DNA from: Demequina litoralis
GTDB taxonomy: Bacteria > Actinomycetota > Actinomycetes > Actinomycetales > Demequinaceae
DNA length: 64,000 nucleotides
Direction of reading: 5' to 3'
Assembly (NCBI RefSeq): GCF_030418455.1
Contig: NZ_JAUHPW010000008.1
Coordinates: 92,313 to 156,312, forward strand
Positions 1-8,446 of the stretch are shown here, piece after piece (the stretch's first letter is position 1; each line of letters starts with the position of its first letter). The position numbers were made by a program, and so were the translations under genes. The notes beneath the pieces are model-generated. The model was not told where the DNA came from. It ran no database searches and saw only the letters and a list, made by a program, of their open reading frames with translations.

Positions 1-430
1 CGCGCCTGGCGTCCGAGGTGAGCTGGACGAGGGTCGCCCCCAGCTCGGGCGCGGCGACGTCCGTCACCCAGCGCATGAGCGCGGTGCCCACGCCGCCCGA
101 GCGCCGGCTGCCGTCCACGCGCACCGCCTCGACAAGCAGCCGGGTGCTCCCTCCCCGCGCCATGCCGGGGATCAGCGTGAGCTGCAGCGTGCCGACGACG
201 GCTCCGTCGCCGTCGATCGCGACCACGAGGTCGTTTCCCGGATCGGCAAGGATCGCCTCGAGCCCCCGCGCGTAGGCCCCCTCCTCCGCCTGGTCACCGC
301 GGGACGCGCTCACCGCATCGTCCGTCAGCAGCCTGACGATCGCCACGAGGTCGGTCCGCTCGGCGCGCCGGACGGTCAGGCTCGCGGACGCGGTCGGGAG
401 GGCGGCGGGAAGCGTGAGGGAGGCGAGCAC
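1..430 (-). CDS. GNAT family N-acetyltransferase, partial (C-terminus off the left edge)
   Basis: The gene runs off the window's left edge, so the last part of the protein is missing. The roughly 143 visible residues have the GNAT layout: a first strand (SLTVRRAERTDL), a central sheet (VVAIDGDGAVVGTLQLT) and the acetyl-CoA pyrophosphate loop in RRSGGVGTALMRW, matching R-x-x-G-x-G/A. The family moves an acetyl group from acetyl-CoA to an amine; the acceptor cannot be predicted. I chose the GTG ending at 430 because no in-frame ATG precedes the conserved core. No clear Shine-Dalgarno is visible. It lies downstream of, and is separated by a terminator from, the next minus-strand gene. Confidence 0.75.
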   Translation of the reverse strand, partial: MLASLTLPAALPTASASLTVRRAERTDLVAIVRLLTDDAVSASRGDQAEEGAYARGLEAILADPGNDLVVAIDGDGAVVGTLQLTLIPGMARGGSTRLLVEAVRVDGSRRSGGVGTALMRWVTDVAAPELGATLVQLTSDARR

Positions 431-462
431 GCGTTCATGCTCGCACGCCCTCGGACACGACG

Positions 463-494
463 AAGCGGGCGGGCCCCGAAGGACCCGCCCGCTT
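463..494 (-). terminator. Perfect 11-bp hairpin terminator
   Basis: AAGCGGGCGGG (463-473) pairs perfectly with CCCGCCCGCTT (484-494) around a 10-nt loop, just after the stop of the membrane protein gene ending at 509. It is an intrinsic-type hairpin without a strong U tract, as is usual in actinobacteria. Confidence 0.7.
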
Positions 495-508
495 GAGAGG
501 GGTGATCG

Positions 509-1210
509 TCAGACGATCGCGAGCTCGCGGTCGTCGACCTTGACGGCGGCACGGGCCGCGTCACGCTTGGCGACGTCGCCGGCGATCCAGAAGGCCGCCA
601 CGCCGAGGGCCAGGAACAGGAGGCCGAGGCCACCGATCAGGCCGACGATGCCGAGGCCCAGCTTGAGGGTGGACGCGGTGACCGAGCCGACGCCCAGCTC
701 GCCGAAGAGGCCGTGGGCCACGCCGGTCCAGGCCTGCGCACGGACCTGCATCGCGATCTCGTTGCCGTACTCGAAGTCGGCCCAGTACTGCTCGCCGACC
801 GGGACCTCGTAGGTGCCGGGCTCGTAGGTCTCGCCCAGGTACTCGGTGGTCTCCGTGACGGTGACGGTCTGGGTGCCGGTGAGGATGTGGGTGCCGACGG
901 TGGCCATCTGGTACATGTACTCGGTGCCCGTGTTGACCAGCGGGTCGTTGGGGTCGAGCTCGGACTCGACGACCTTGTAGCCCCACTCGTTCTCGAGGCG
1001 GTCGAGGATCGCCTCCGCTCCCTCGACGGAACCGCGGTCGACCAGCTGCCCGTCCTCGTTGTACGAGAGCTCGACGCCCTGCGCCTCGGAGAAGCTCTGG
1101 AGCGAGTCCTGACCCGCGGCGACCTCGGAGTAGGCGAAGCCTGCGGCGCCGAGGAAGCCGAGACCTGCGAGGGCGAGACCCGCGCCGACGATACGAAGCT
1201 TGGTGACCAT
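509..1210 (-). CDS. Hypothetical membrane protein with two TM segments
   Basis: 233 residues. The N-terminus (VTKLRIVGAGLALAGLGFLG) is a signal-anchor helix, followed by about 170 mostly polar residues predicted to be outside the cell. A second hydrophobic helix (about 197-222, LGLGIVGLIGGLGLLFLALG) precedes a short basic cytoplasmic tail. No catalytic motif is recognised. The topology suggests an extracytoplasmic domain held at both ends. The ATG at 1210 was chosen over an upstream in-frame ATG because GGAAGGA sits at the right distance before it and the hydrophobic helix starts directly after. It is a single-gene unit with its own terminator. Confidence 0.8.
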   Translation of the reverse strand: MVTKLRIVGAGLALAGLGFLGAAGFAYSEVAAGQDSLQSFSEAQGVELSYNEDGQLVDRGSVEGAEAILDRLENEWGYKVVESELDPNDPLVNTGTEYMYQMATVGTHILTGTQTVTVTETTEYLGETYEPGTYEVPVGEQYWADFEYGNEIAMQVRAQAWTGVAHGLFGELGVGSVTASTLKLGLGIVGLIGGLGLLFLALGVAAFWIAGDVAKRDAARAAVKVDDRELAIV

Positions 1211-1448
1211 GATGATTCCTTCCTGGGGAGTTGTTGAGCTGTCACCAAGAACCCTTCCGGCACCGGCCCGCATATACGCGGGACGTTGGCCCCGAAACAT
1301 GCCCGTAACACGACAAGATCGATCACGGTTGGGTAAAAAACGGCGATATAACAGGTGTGATGGCGTCTCAGAGGCCCCGCGAACCTAGGACCGAGGGCCC
1401 GGTTCCCCTGCGCGGACGGCCGGCCGCGCCGCATCGTCCGGGCATGCG

Positions 1449-1481
1449 AAAGCCCCCGCCGCGCAGGCGACGGGGGCTTCC
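1449..1481 (-). terminator. Hairpin terminator after the radical SAM gene
   Basis: An inverted repeat built on AAGCCCCCG and CGGGGGCTT with a short GC loop lies 12 bp beyond the stop codon of the nrdG-like gene. Confidence 0.65.
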
Positions 1482-1492
1482 GGAAGGCTGGT

Positions 1493-2218
1493 TCAGCGGC
1501 GCGCGAGGTCCGGCAGGTCCTCGTGCGTGATGACGTCGTAGATGCCGCGGTTGCGGAGCGCGCGGCGGTAGCCCGCCGAGGCCCAGGCGCGACGAGGCTG
1601 CTGCAGCACCGGGGCGTGGAAGCCGCGGTGGATGAGCGCGCGGACGGTCGCGAGGATGTCCTCCCGGGTGTGCACGGTCGGGTCGACGGTGATCTGGACC
1701 TCGTAGTCGACGCCGGACTCGTGGACCGACTCGAGCGACGCCCATGCCTGCGTGCCGGCGGTGTCCGAGCCGGTGATGTGCGCGTACATGTCCGGGGTGC
1801 CCTTGAGGTCGAAGCCGACCCAGTCGACCTCGGGGAGCACCGAGGCGAGGCGGCCGGGGTGCGCGCCCATGGTGTGGAGACCCACCGCGTAGCCCATCGC
1901 GCGGACCTCGCGGATCGCGGGGATGAGGCCGTCCTGGGCGGTCGGCTCGCCGCCGCCGAACACGACCGCGTCGACCATGCCGCGGTGCGACTCGAGCTGC
2001 TCGAGGACGCGCTGCCACGTCACGCGGCCCTCACCGGTCGGGTCGTGGCTCTCGGGCGTGCCGCAGTAGGCGCACAGCCACGGGCAGCCCTGCAGCGTGA
2101 GGGTCGCGGCGATGCGGCCGGGCCACGCATGCGTGCAGGAGGACAGGAAGTCCGCGATGACCAGGCCGTGCGCGGACTGGATCGCGATGGCAGAGGTGTC
2201 GAGCTCGGTGGTGGACAT
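1493..2218 (-). CDS. nrdG: NrdG-type radical SAM protein (anaerobic ribonucleotide reductase activating enzyme)
   Basis: 241 residues. The radical SAM cluster motif CX3CX2C is at Cys45, Cys49 and Cys52 in TLQGCPWLCAYC. It is preceded by AWPGRIAATL, which resembles the DWPG(K/R)LVAT signature of NrdG. FGGGEPT (about 87-93) is the SAM-binding GGE motif. NrdG uses a [4Fe-4S] cluster and S-adenosylmethionine to make the glycyl radical on NrdD, giving deoxynucleotides without oxygen. The ATG at 2218 follows AGGAGG. The usual partner nrdD is not adjacent: the next upstream gene is a methyltransferase. Activation of NrdD is therefore inferred from family signature only; another glycyl-radical or radical SAM role remains possible. 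Confidence 0.75.
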   Translation of the reverse strand: MSTTELDTSAIAIQSAHGLVIADFLSSCTHAWPGRIAATLTLQGCPWLCAYCGTPESHDPTGEGRVTWQRVLEQLESHRGMVDAVVFGGGEPTAQDGLIPAIREVRAMGYAVGLHTMGAHPGRLASVLPEVDWVGFDLKGTPDMYAHITGSDTAGTQAWASLESVHESGVDYEVQITVDPTVHTREDILATVRALIHRGFHAPVLQQPRRAWASAGYRRALRNRGIYDVITHEDLPDLARR

Positions 2219-2690
2219 GGGGGTTGCCTCCTGCGTCGGCGGTAGCGCGGGTTCTCCGCGGCATCCATTTCTGACGGCCGGTTCGGACGTCTTCAGGGTG
2301 CGCCGACGCGGCGTCGTGAGACGCGCCGACACACCGTCGTGTGGGATTTCGTTGGCGAGGGGGCGACGGGGGTCCATCTGCACCACCTCGGCATCACCAT
2401 TCTCACCCCCGAAGGGGGTCGTCGGGACCAGTTGAGGCCCCTCAGCCCCTGCTCCCGGCGCGAACGTCGATGTCACCCCTCAAGGGTAGTTTTGCCACTT
2501 GGTGACCGCTTCGGACCAGGGTCCCGTATCTGGTGTGGTCGGCCCCAGGACAGGACCAAGGTCAGGCAAAGATGCCGCGGGGTTCGGCCAAAATCGCCCG
2601 CCCCGGTCTTGACGGTGACATCCCTGGAAAATGCCAGTGAGATTGGCCACTCGACCGGCGTGTCGGGACGATGCGAGGCGGACGGCGCCG
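2219..2690. other. 472-bp intergenic region before nrdG-like gene
   Basis: No convincing gene. It holds a short inverted repeat (ACCC-CTCA-AGGGT, about 2475-2487) followed by AGTTTT, and one copy of the dispersed 10-mer GGACGATGCG (2666-2675). The nrdG promoter should lie here, but no clear -35/-10 pair or NrdR-box pair could be identified. Confidence 0.5.
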
Positions 2691-4211
2691 CTACTCGAGG
2701 AATCCGTCCGCGACCAGCTCGCGCACCGCCGGCACCAGACCGGCGATCATGCGGCTCGCCTCGACGTCGAGCAGCGCGGCGAGCGCATGCGCGATCTGGC
2801 CCGCGGTGAGCTCGCCGTCGCAGGCGCCCACGAAGCCCGCGAGCGCGGTGTCCATCGACACCGACCGGCCGAGCCCCGCGCCCTGCCGCAGCAGGATGTA
2901 GGACGGGTCGGCCTGGAGGACCGGCCCGTAGGACTCGCGCGTCACGTCGGCCGCGGCGGTCCAGGCGGTGTCCAGCAGCGCCTCATCGGACAGCGCGGCG
3001 ACCCGGTCGTGGGCCTCCAGCGCGGAGACCAGGTAGGCCCCGAAGGGCTCCTGCAGCGCACCCTCGTGCTGCTCGAGCCGGCGCAAGGTCGGGGCCCCCG
3101 ACGCGGGCCGGCGCAGCAGCATCATCCCGAAGCCGATCGCGCGCACGCCGCGCGCGTCGAAGTCGGCCAGGTACGCCTCGTAGGCCGCCTCGAACTCGGC
3201 ACGGCCCCGCTCGGGCGTCACGCCCGCGTCGCGCAGCCACGTCTCCGCGTACTCCGCGGCGTCCAGCCGGTCGCGCTCGATCACCCACGCGTCGAGCGGG
3301 TACCCGGCGGAGGCCGACGCTTCGAGCCACGCCTCGATCCCCTCGGACCACGACTCCCCGTGGACCTCCCAGTTGCCCAGCATCTGCGCGACGCCGCCGG
3401 GCGCGAGCACCGACCCGACGGACGACACCAGGGAGGACACGATCCCGTCGCCCGGCATGCCCGCGGCGCGGTACTCGAAGCTCGGCGCCCCTTCGGGCGT
3501 GATGACGAACGGCGGGTTCGACACCACGAGGTCGAACTCCTCCCCCGCGACCGGCTCGAGCATCGACCCCTCGCGCAGGTCCCACGCGAGGCCGTTGAGC
3601 GCCCGGTTGAAGGCCGCGTAGCCGAGCGCGCGCCGCGAGATGTCCGTCGCCACCACCGACCCCGCGTGCCGCGACGCGTGCAGCGCCTGCACGCCGCAGC
3701 CGGTACCCAGGTCGAGGACGCGGCCGACCGGCGCGCGCATCGTCATCCCGGCGAGCGTGAGCGACGCCCCGCCGATGCCGAGCACGTGGTCGTCGCGCAG
3801 CCGGCCCCCCGTGACGGACTCGGGCTGGTCCGAGGCGACCCACCAGCGCGCCTCGCCCTCCGCGTCGACCGCGGCGTACGGGCGCAGGTCCACGCGCGCC
3901 CGCGCCTCCCCGCCGGACAGCTCGATGAGGCCGATGCGGGCGGCCCCGTCCGCACCCACCGACGGCAGCGCGGCCTCGATCTCGTCGCGGCCGAGCGTAT
4001 CCCCCAGCAGGAACAGCCGCGTGAGCGCCGCCTCCCGGGTGGACGATGCGCGGGCGGCCCGGCGCGCGGGCAGCACCTGCTCGCGGGACATCGCGCGCAT
4101 CGCGCGGTCGCCGACGACCGCCTCGACGGCGTCGAAGGTCCAGGAGTCGAGGTCGGCCCGGAGGGCCGCCGCGGAGGCGGCGTCGGGCAGCGCGGGAACG
4201 TCGAGGCTCAC
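2691..4211 (-). CDS. SAM-dependent methyltransferase with SNPPF motif (DUF7059-type, RsmC/PrmC-like)
   Basis: 506 residues. An N-terminal helical domain (about 1-130) precedes a class I Rossmann methyltransferase: VLDLGTGCGVQAL is SAM motif I, VVATDISRRAL motif II and SNPPFVI the (N/D)PPF catalytic motif typical of enzymes methylating a planar amino group (adenine or guanine N, or glutamine amide). A C-terminal domain of about 150 residues follows. The architecture matches actinobacterial methyltransferases with an N-terminal DUF7059 region; the substrate (rRNA, DNA or protein) is not known. The GTG at 4211 is chosen because a -10-like TAGCCT lies 7 nt before it, which fits a leaderless message. 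Confidence 0.8.
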   Translation of the reverse strand: MSLDVPALPDAASAAALRADLDSWTFDAVEAVVGDRAMRAMSREQVLPARRAARASSTREAALTRLFLLGDTLGRDEIEAALPSVGADGAARIGLIELSGGEARARVDLRPYAAVDAEGEARWWVASDQPESVTGGRLRDDHVLGIGGASLTLAGMTMRAPVGRVLDLGTGCGVQALHASRHAGSVVATDISRRALGYAAFNRALNGLAWDLREGSMLEPVAGEEFDLVVSNPPFVITPEGAPSFEYRAAGMPGDGIVSSLVSSVGSVLAPGGVAQMLGNWEVHGESWSEGIEAWLEASASAGYPLDAWVIERDRLDAAEYAETWLRDAGVTPERGRAEFEAAYEAYLADFDARGVRAIGFGMMLLRRPASGAPTLRRLEQHEGALQEPFGAYLVSALEAHDRVAALSDEALLDTAWTAAADVTRESYGPVLQADPSYILLRQGAGLGRSVSMDTALAGFVGACDGELTAGQIAHALAALLDVEASRMIAGLVPAVRELVADGFLE

Positions 4212-4218
4212 GCCTCCG

Positions 4219-4224
4219 AGGCTA
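4219..4224 (-). promoter_or_regulatory. -10 box for leaderless methyltransferase mRNA
   Basis: TAGCCT on the minus strand, 7 nt before the GTG at 4211. This spacing puts the transcription start at or next to the start codon. No convincing -35 was found. Confidence 0.4.
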
Positions 4225-4272
4225 GTGCGGCGGGTGCTTGACCGCGCACGCGGCGACGGTGATGCTTGCGCC

Positions 4273-4749
4273 ATGCCCGCTGCCTGGGGTCTCACCGCCG
4301 ATGTCGAGCATCCGGGGCTTCGCGACGTGCTCACGGTGCGCGACGACGCGCTCGTCTCCGCCGGCATCCGCTGCACTGTCAACGCGTCGAGCCTCGACTG
4401 CGTCGAGGCGGTCGAGGGCGAGCCCGTGTTCTCGATGATCGACGTCGAGTGGGCGGCCGACCCGGTGCCGTACGGCACGCTGCTCGACGCCGGCCAGGAA
4501 GGGTGGTTCGTGATCGTGGGCGCGACCGCCGAGCCGCTGAGGGTCGGCGACGGCCCGGCCAGGCCCCTGGCCGAGGTGATCGCGATGGCCGGCGAGCCCG
4601 GCTACCCGCCGTGGGAGCCCGCGCTCACGCAGTGGGGTCCGTGGCTGGGCCTCGCCGCGCTGGCCGTGGCCGGCGTGGGCCTGCTGGCCCGGCGCCAGCG
4701 GCGGCCTCACCGTGGACAGCCTGGCGATCCGGCGCGCGAGTCCCCGTAG
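4273..4749 (+). CDS. Hypothetical protein with C-terminal TM anchor
   Basis: 158 residues, no family recognised. The first 120 residues are soluble-looking and include a pair of cysteines (CTVNASSLDC), possibly a disulfide or metal pair. One hydrophobic helix (about 122-142, WLGLAALAVAGVGLLA) followed by basic RRQRR gives a tail anchor. The ATG at 4273 begins close to the divergent methyltransferase start at 4211, so the two share a 60-bp promoter region. It converges on the GNAT gene ending at 4760. The reading is supported by good G/C third positions and a plausible TM tail rather than by homology. Confidence 0.6.
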   Translation: MPAAWGLTADVEHPGLRDVLTVRDDALVSAGIRCTVNASSLDCVEAVEGEPVFSMIDVEWAADPVPYGTLLDAGQEGWFVIVGATAEPLRVGDGPARPLAEVIAMAGEPGYPPWEPALTQWGPWLGLAALAVAGVGLLARRQRRPHRGQPGDPARESP

Positions 4750-4759
4750 CCCGCGAGGC

Positions 4760-5287
4760 TCAGAGCGCGCGGGCCATCTGCAGCTCGCGCCCCAGGGCGG
4801 TCTCGGCCTCGTGGCCGGTGAGCGCGAACCCGAGCCGCGCGTACGCCGCACGCGCGCGCGGGTTGTCCGCGTGGACGTCGAGCTCGATCCGGTCGAATCC
4901 CTGCTCCCGCGCCCAGCCGCATGCGGACTCCACCAGGGAGTCCAGCACGCCGGCGCCGCGCGCCGCCGGGCTCACGTAGACGCCGATGAGCACCGCGCGG
5001 CGCTCCTCGACGACGGCGCCGAAGTAGTCGCGCTCCCCCGCCTCCTGGGCGAGCACGGCGACGGTGCCCACGAGCCTGCCCTCGTCCTCCGCGAGCAGCT
5101 GGAAGCGGGACTCCCCGGACGCACCGTTGCGGGCACGGTCGATCCAGAACTGGTCGGGCCGGGCGCTCGCCACCTCGAGGGTGTCGAGGAACGCGACGGG
5201 TGCGGCCGGGTCGGCGAGCGCCTCGAGGCGCTGGTCGCGCGCGGCGGCCCAGTCCTCGGGGACGATGCGGCGGATGGCGACCGCCAT
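4760..5287 (-). CDS. GNAT family N-acetyltransferase
   Basis: 175 residues, a full-length single-domain GNAT. Conserved pieces are IRRIVPEDW (strand 1), LVGTVAVLA (strand 4), the cofactor loop VSPAARGAGVLDSLVESA (R/Q-x-x-G-x-G/A) and the terminal LDVHADNPRARAAYARLGF, where Asn and Tyr are the usual catalytic and CoA-contact positions. It acetylates an unknown amine with acetyl-CoA. It is the last gene of an MFS-M20 peptidase-GNAT operon: its ATG overlaps the peptidase stop by one base (TGATG), which implies translational coupling. The context suggests a role in processing or detoxifying a peptide-like or amino compound (inference). Confidence 0.85.
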   Translation of the reverse strand: MAVAIRRIVPEDWAAARDQRLEALADPAAPVAFLDTLEVASARPDQFWIDRARNGASGESRFQLLAEDEGRLVGTVAVLAQEAGERDYFGAVVEERRAVLIGVYVSPAARGAGVLDSLVESACGWAREQGFDRIELDVHADNPRARAAYARLGFALTGHEAETALGRELQMARAL

Positions 5288-6645
5288 CACGCGAGCCTGT
5301 CCGACGTGAGCAGCGCGCGGTAGAAGGCGACGCCGCGGCCGAGCGACTCGACCTCGACCTTCTCGTTCGGTCCGTGCACGGCCTCGCGCTGCGGCTTGGT
5401 CATCCGCAGCGGAGCGAAGCGGTAGGTCGCGCCCGCCATCGGGGCGAGGTGGCGCGAGTCGGAGGCGGCGAGCATCACGTACGGGATCGTGAGGGCGTCC
5501 GGGTACGACGCCGCCACGGCCTCGTGCATCGCCGCCCACCGCGCATCGTCCCCGCGCGGCGAGACGGGCGAGGGCTCGGACGGCGTCTCCACCTCGATCG
5601 TGACCCGCGGGTCGCGCACGACGCGGCGTACGTGGTCGACCGCCTCCTCGACGCTCGACCCGACGGCGACGCGGATGTTGAGCACCGCGGTCGCGCGGGT
5701 CGCGAGGACGTTGTGCGCGGGGCTGCCTTCGAGCTGCGTGATCGCGACGGTGGTACGCACCATCGCGGCCAGCTCGGGGCTGAGGCGCGGCATCACACGC
5801 GCGAGCACGCCACGGAGGGACGATGCGCGGCGCAGCAGCGCGCCGAGAGGGCCTCGCAGGCGGCCTGCGACGAGCTCGAGCATCTCGACCGAGACGTCGT
5901 TGACCTCGGAGGGGTGCGGGTTGTCCTCGATGCGGGCGAGCGCCCGCGCGAGGATGCCCGGCGCGGACTCGCGCGGCGGCGTCGACGCGTGGCCGCCGAG
6001 CCCCTCGACCGTGAGGCGGAGGTCCACGATGCCCTTCTCGGAGACACCGATGACGGCGGCCTCGCCGGACAGCCCCGGGAAGGCGCCGACGGCGACGGCG
6101 CCGCCCTCGTCGAGCACCATCCACGGCGTCACGCCGCGCTCGGTCAGGAGCGCGGCGGCGGCGGTCGCGCACTGGCCGTACGACTCCTCGTCGGCGCCCA
6201 TGAGGAGATACAGGTCCTGCGCGGGGGCCCAGCCCTCGTCGAGCAGCGATTCGACCGCCTCGAGCATGACCGTGAGCGCGCCCTTGTCGTCGAGCGCTCC
6301 GCGGCCGAAGACCCAGCCGTCGACGATGGCGCCCTCGAAGGGCTCGTGCTCCCAGCCCTCGGCCTCCCAGTCGTGCGGTACCGGGACCACGTCCTGGTGG
6401 GCCATCAGCACCACGGGTCGCTCGGCGGCGGCACCGGGGATGCGCAGCAGCAGGCCGGCGCGCCCCACCGTCTCGGCCTCGTGCGAGAAGACGCGCGGGT
6501 AGAAGGTGCGCAGCGCCTCGTGCAGCGCGGAGAACGATGCGGCGGTGGCCTCGTCGTGCGGGCCCGGGCCCGTGGGAGTGACCGTGGGGATGCGGATGAG
6601 CGCGGCGAGGTGCTCCGCGACGACCTCGGACGCGGGGACGGTCAC
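5287..6645 (-). CDS. M20/M25/M40 family metallopeptidase
   Basis: 452 residues, the usual length for carboxypeptidase-like M20 enzymes. Metal-site motifs are visible in order: LMAHQDVVPV (His ligand and Asp), GRGALDDKG (bridging Asp), MGADEESYG (catalytic Glu-Glu pair) and the C-terminal VHGPNEKVE (His ligand). A dimerisation/lid insert is in the middle. These cytosolic di-zinc enzymes cleave peptides or acylated amino acids. The GTG start overlaps the transporter stop by four bases (GTGA), and the stop overlaps the GNAT start, so all three are one operon. The transporter may import its substrate; that link is inferred from coupling only. Confidence 0.9.
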   Translation of the reverse strand: MTVPASEVVAEHLAALIRIPTVTPTGPGPHDEATAASFSALHEALRTFYPRVFSHEAETVGRAGLLLRIPGAAAERPVVLMAHQDVVPVPHDWEAEGWEHEPFEGAIVDGWVFGRGALDDKGALTVMLEAVESLLDEGWAPAQDLYLLMGADEESYGQCATAAAALLTERGVTPWMVLDEGGAVAVGAFPGLSGEAAVIGVSEKGIVDLRLTVEGLGGHASTPPRESAPGILARALARIEDNPHPSEVNDVSVEMLELVAGRLRGPLGALLRRASSLRGVLARVMPRLSPELAAMVRTTVAITQLEGSPAHNVLATRATAVLNIRVAVGSSVEEAVDHVRRVVRDPRVTIEVETPSEPSPVSPRGDDARWAAMHEAVAASYPDALTIPYVMLAASDSRHLAPMAGATYRFAPLRMTKPQREAVHGPNEKVEVESLGRGVAFYRALLTSDRLA

Positions 6646-8159
6646 GCGCGGCCCTCGTCGCCGTCGAACAGGTCCACGCGCGAGGCGACCACATCGGGTC
6701 CGACCGCCTCGAGCGGGGCGACGCCCTCCTCGACCTCGACGTTCGAGGTGAAGGCGACCTTGGGCACCGCGAACAGCGCGATCGCCGCGACGATGGCGGT
6801 GCCGCCGCAGATCGCCCACACGGTGATGTAGCCGGACAGCGTGCCCGCGGTGGACTCGCCCGCCCCCGCGCCGGCGGCGGCTCCCGAGACGAGCGCGATC
6901 GCGAAGGCGGTGGACGCGAACGCGCCGCCGATCGTCTTCGTCGTGTTGGTGAGGCCGGTCGCCATCGCGGTCTGATGGGGCGGTGCGGCGGACGCGGCTG
7001 CGGCCGGCAGCGCCGCGACGAGCGCGCCCGAGCCGAGACCCGCGACGATCATGCAGGACACCACCACGGCGGTGCTGCCGTGCAGCGGGATGAGCGCCAG
7101 GTAGCCGCCCGCCACCAGGAACGATGCGGCGATGAGGACGGCACGCGGGCTGAAGCGGGCGCTGAGGCGGGCGAAGAGCAGCGCGCCGACGAGCAGCGAC
7201 ATCACGTACGCGCCGATGAGGTACGACGTGGTCGCAGACGTGAGGCCGAGGCCGTAGCCGACCTCGGCCGGGTCGGTGCGGGCGAAGGTCGACAGCGGGC
7301 CCTGGGCGCCGAGGACGCTCACGCCGAACAGCGTCGCGGTGAGGATGACGGGCCACACGGTGGGTCGCTTGAGGAGGTCGATGTCGACGAGCGGCTCGTC
7401 GGTGCCCTTCTCCACCCGCACGAACAGCCACATCAGCGCGAGGCCGAGCGCCATCATCGCGACCACCCACGGCGAGAAGCCGTCGAGGCGGATGAGCGAC
7501 AGGCCGCCGGTGAGGGCGAGCAGGCCGAGCGTCAGCACCACGGTGCCGCGGGTGTCGATGGTGCCGCCGGCGCGCGCGCCGGTGTCGGGGACCTTGAACA
7601 GCACGACGAACAGCGCGATGGTCACCATCGCGGCGGGCACGCTGAGCGTGGCCCACAGCGGCAGCATGCCGCCGAGCTGGCCGCCCGCGAGCGCGCCGAG
7701 GATCGCGCCGGCCTGGAGCGCGGCGACGATGATGCCGGCGCCGCGCCTGGTGAGGGCGGCCCCGTTCTCCATGTCACGGGCGCGCGAGTGGATGATCGCG
7801 ACGTTGAGCGGCAGCCACACCACATAGAAGCCCTGGATGGCCCATGCCAGCACGAAGAGCGGGAAGCTCGGGGCGAAGGCGAGCGCCCAGCTCGACAGCG
7901 CGGTGACGACGAGCGACGCGATGAGGATCTTGCGGTGGCCGATCATGTCGCCCAGGCGCGCGAGCACCGGGACCACGATCGCGCTCAGCAGCAGCTGTGC
8001 CGCCTCGAACCAGTTGACGTCGGCGTCGTGGATCCCCAGGTGACGGGCGATGTCCGTGAGCAGCGGCGTGTAGTACCCCTGCAGGACGCCCGACGTGCCC
8101 TCGACCACGACGAGGGCGCCGACGACGCCTCCCGCGAGCTTGACGTTCATCGATGCCAT
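6642..8159 (-). CDS. MFS transporter (DHA2-like, about 14 TM)
   Basis: 505 residues of regularly spaced hydrophobic helices. The loop RLGDMIGHRKILIASL after the second or third helix matches the MFS signature GDxxGRR/K, and an extended helix count plus length suggests the 14-TM DHA2 drug:H+ antiporter group. A charged C-terminal tail (about 40 residues) is cytoplasmic. Substrate and direction cannot be read from the sequence. It is the first gene of the coupled transporter-peptidase-acetyltransferase operon. The ATG at 8159 is used; a second ATG three codons later is an equally possible start. No clear Shine-Dalgarno precedes either. Confidence 0.85.
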   Translation of the reverse strand: MASMNVKLAGGVVGALVVVEGTSGVLQGYYTPLLTDIARHLGIHDADVNWFEAAQLLLSAIVVPVLARLGDMIGHRKILIASLVVTALSSWALAFAPSFPLFVLAWAIQGFYVVWLPLNVAIIHSRARDMENGAALTRRGAGIIVAALQAGAILGALAGGQLGGMLPLWATLSVPAAMVTIALFVVLFKVPDTGARAGGTIDTRGTVVLTLGLLALTGGLSLIRLDGFSPWVVAMMALGLALMWLFVRVEKGTDEPLVDIDLLKRPTVWPVILTATLFGVSVLGAQGPLSTFARTDPAEVGYGLGLTSATTSYLIGAYVMSLLVGALLFARLSARFSPRAVLIAASFLVAGGYLALIPLHGSTAVVVSCMIVAGLGSGALVAALPAAAASAAPPHQTAMATGLTNTTKTIGGAFASTAFAIALVSGAAAGAGAGESTAGTLSGYITVWAICGGTAIVAAIALFAVPKVAFTSNVEVEEGVAPLEAVGPDVVASRVDLFDGDEGRA

Positions 8160-8240
8160 GGCGGCATGGTTCCAGACCCGTATGTCGCGAACGTTGCGCG
8201 GCGCGGTCCGGGCCCGCGCATCGTGACCCGATCGAGACGC

Positions 8241-8312
8241 GGTGCGGGGCGGCGCTGGGCGGGGCGCTGCTGGGCGGGGCGGCGCTGGGCGGGGCGGTGC
8301 GGGGCGGCGCTG
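8241..8312. repeat. GC-rich tandem array, 15-bp unit
   Basis: About four copies of a 15-bp unit based on GGCGCTGGGCGGGGC, in the gap between the MFS gene and the dehydrogenase gene. It ends 8 bp before the inverted-repeat module at 8320. Confidence 0.8.
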
Positions 8313-8319
8313 GTCGTGC

Positions 8320-8434
8320 GCGCGTATTCCAGGAATTGCTGAAACAGCCCGCGCGGCGTCGAGCAAGGAGCCCGCCGACCAGGGACGTCGGCGCCGCCCG
8401 CCTCACCATTTCAGCGGACGCTTGAATACGCGAA
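8320..8434. repeat. Dispersed palindromic module, copy 1 (two arms, 60-bp spacer)
   Basis: Left arm about 8320-8347 and right arm about 8408-8434 are imperfect inverted repeats sharing CGCGTATTC...GCTGAAA. The same arm sequence (consensus near CTGTTCAAGGGATTCCTGAA) recurs at 24615-24640 and 41784-41893, each time next to a tandem array. No open reading frame explains it. Confidence 0.65.
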
Positions 8435-8446
8435 CGCGACACACGC

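Noticed and set aside
2219..2690. NrdR box or cobalamin riboswitch before nrdG
   Set aside because: No pair of 16-bp NrdR-like palindromes and no B12-box sequence could be found.
2631..4241. Long plus-strand frame of over 500 codons opposite the methyltransferase
   Set aside because: Antisense shadow of a high-GC gene; composition is Arg/Gly/His-rich without any fold or motif. The same holds for several other long antisense frames (e.g. 9210-11939, 28841-31873, 34641-36968, 55507-59532).
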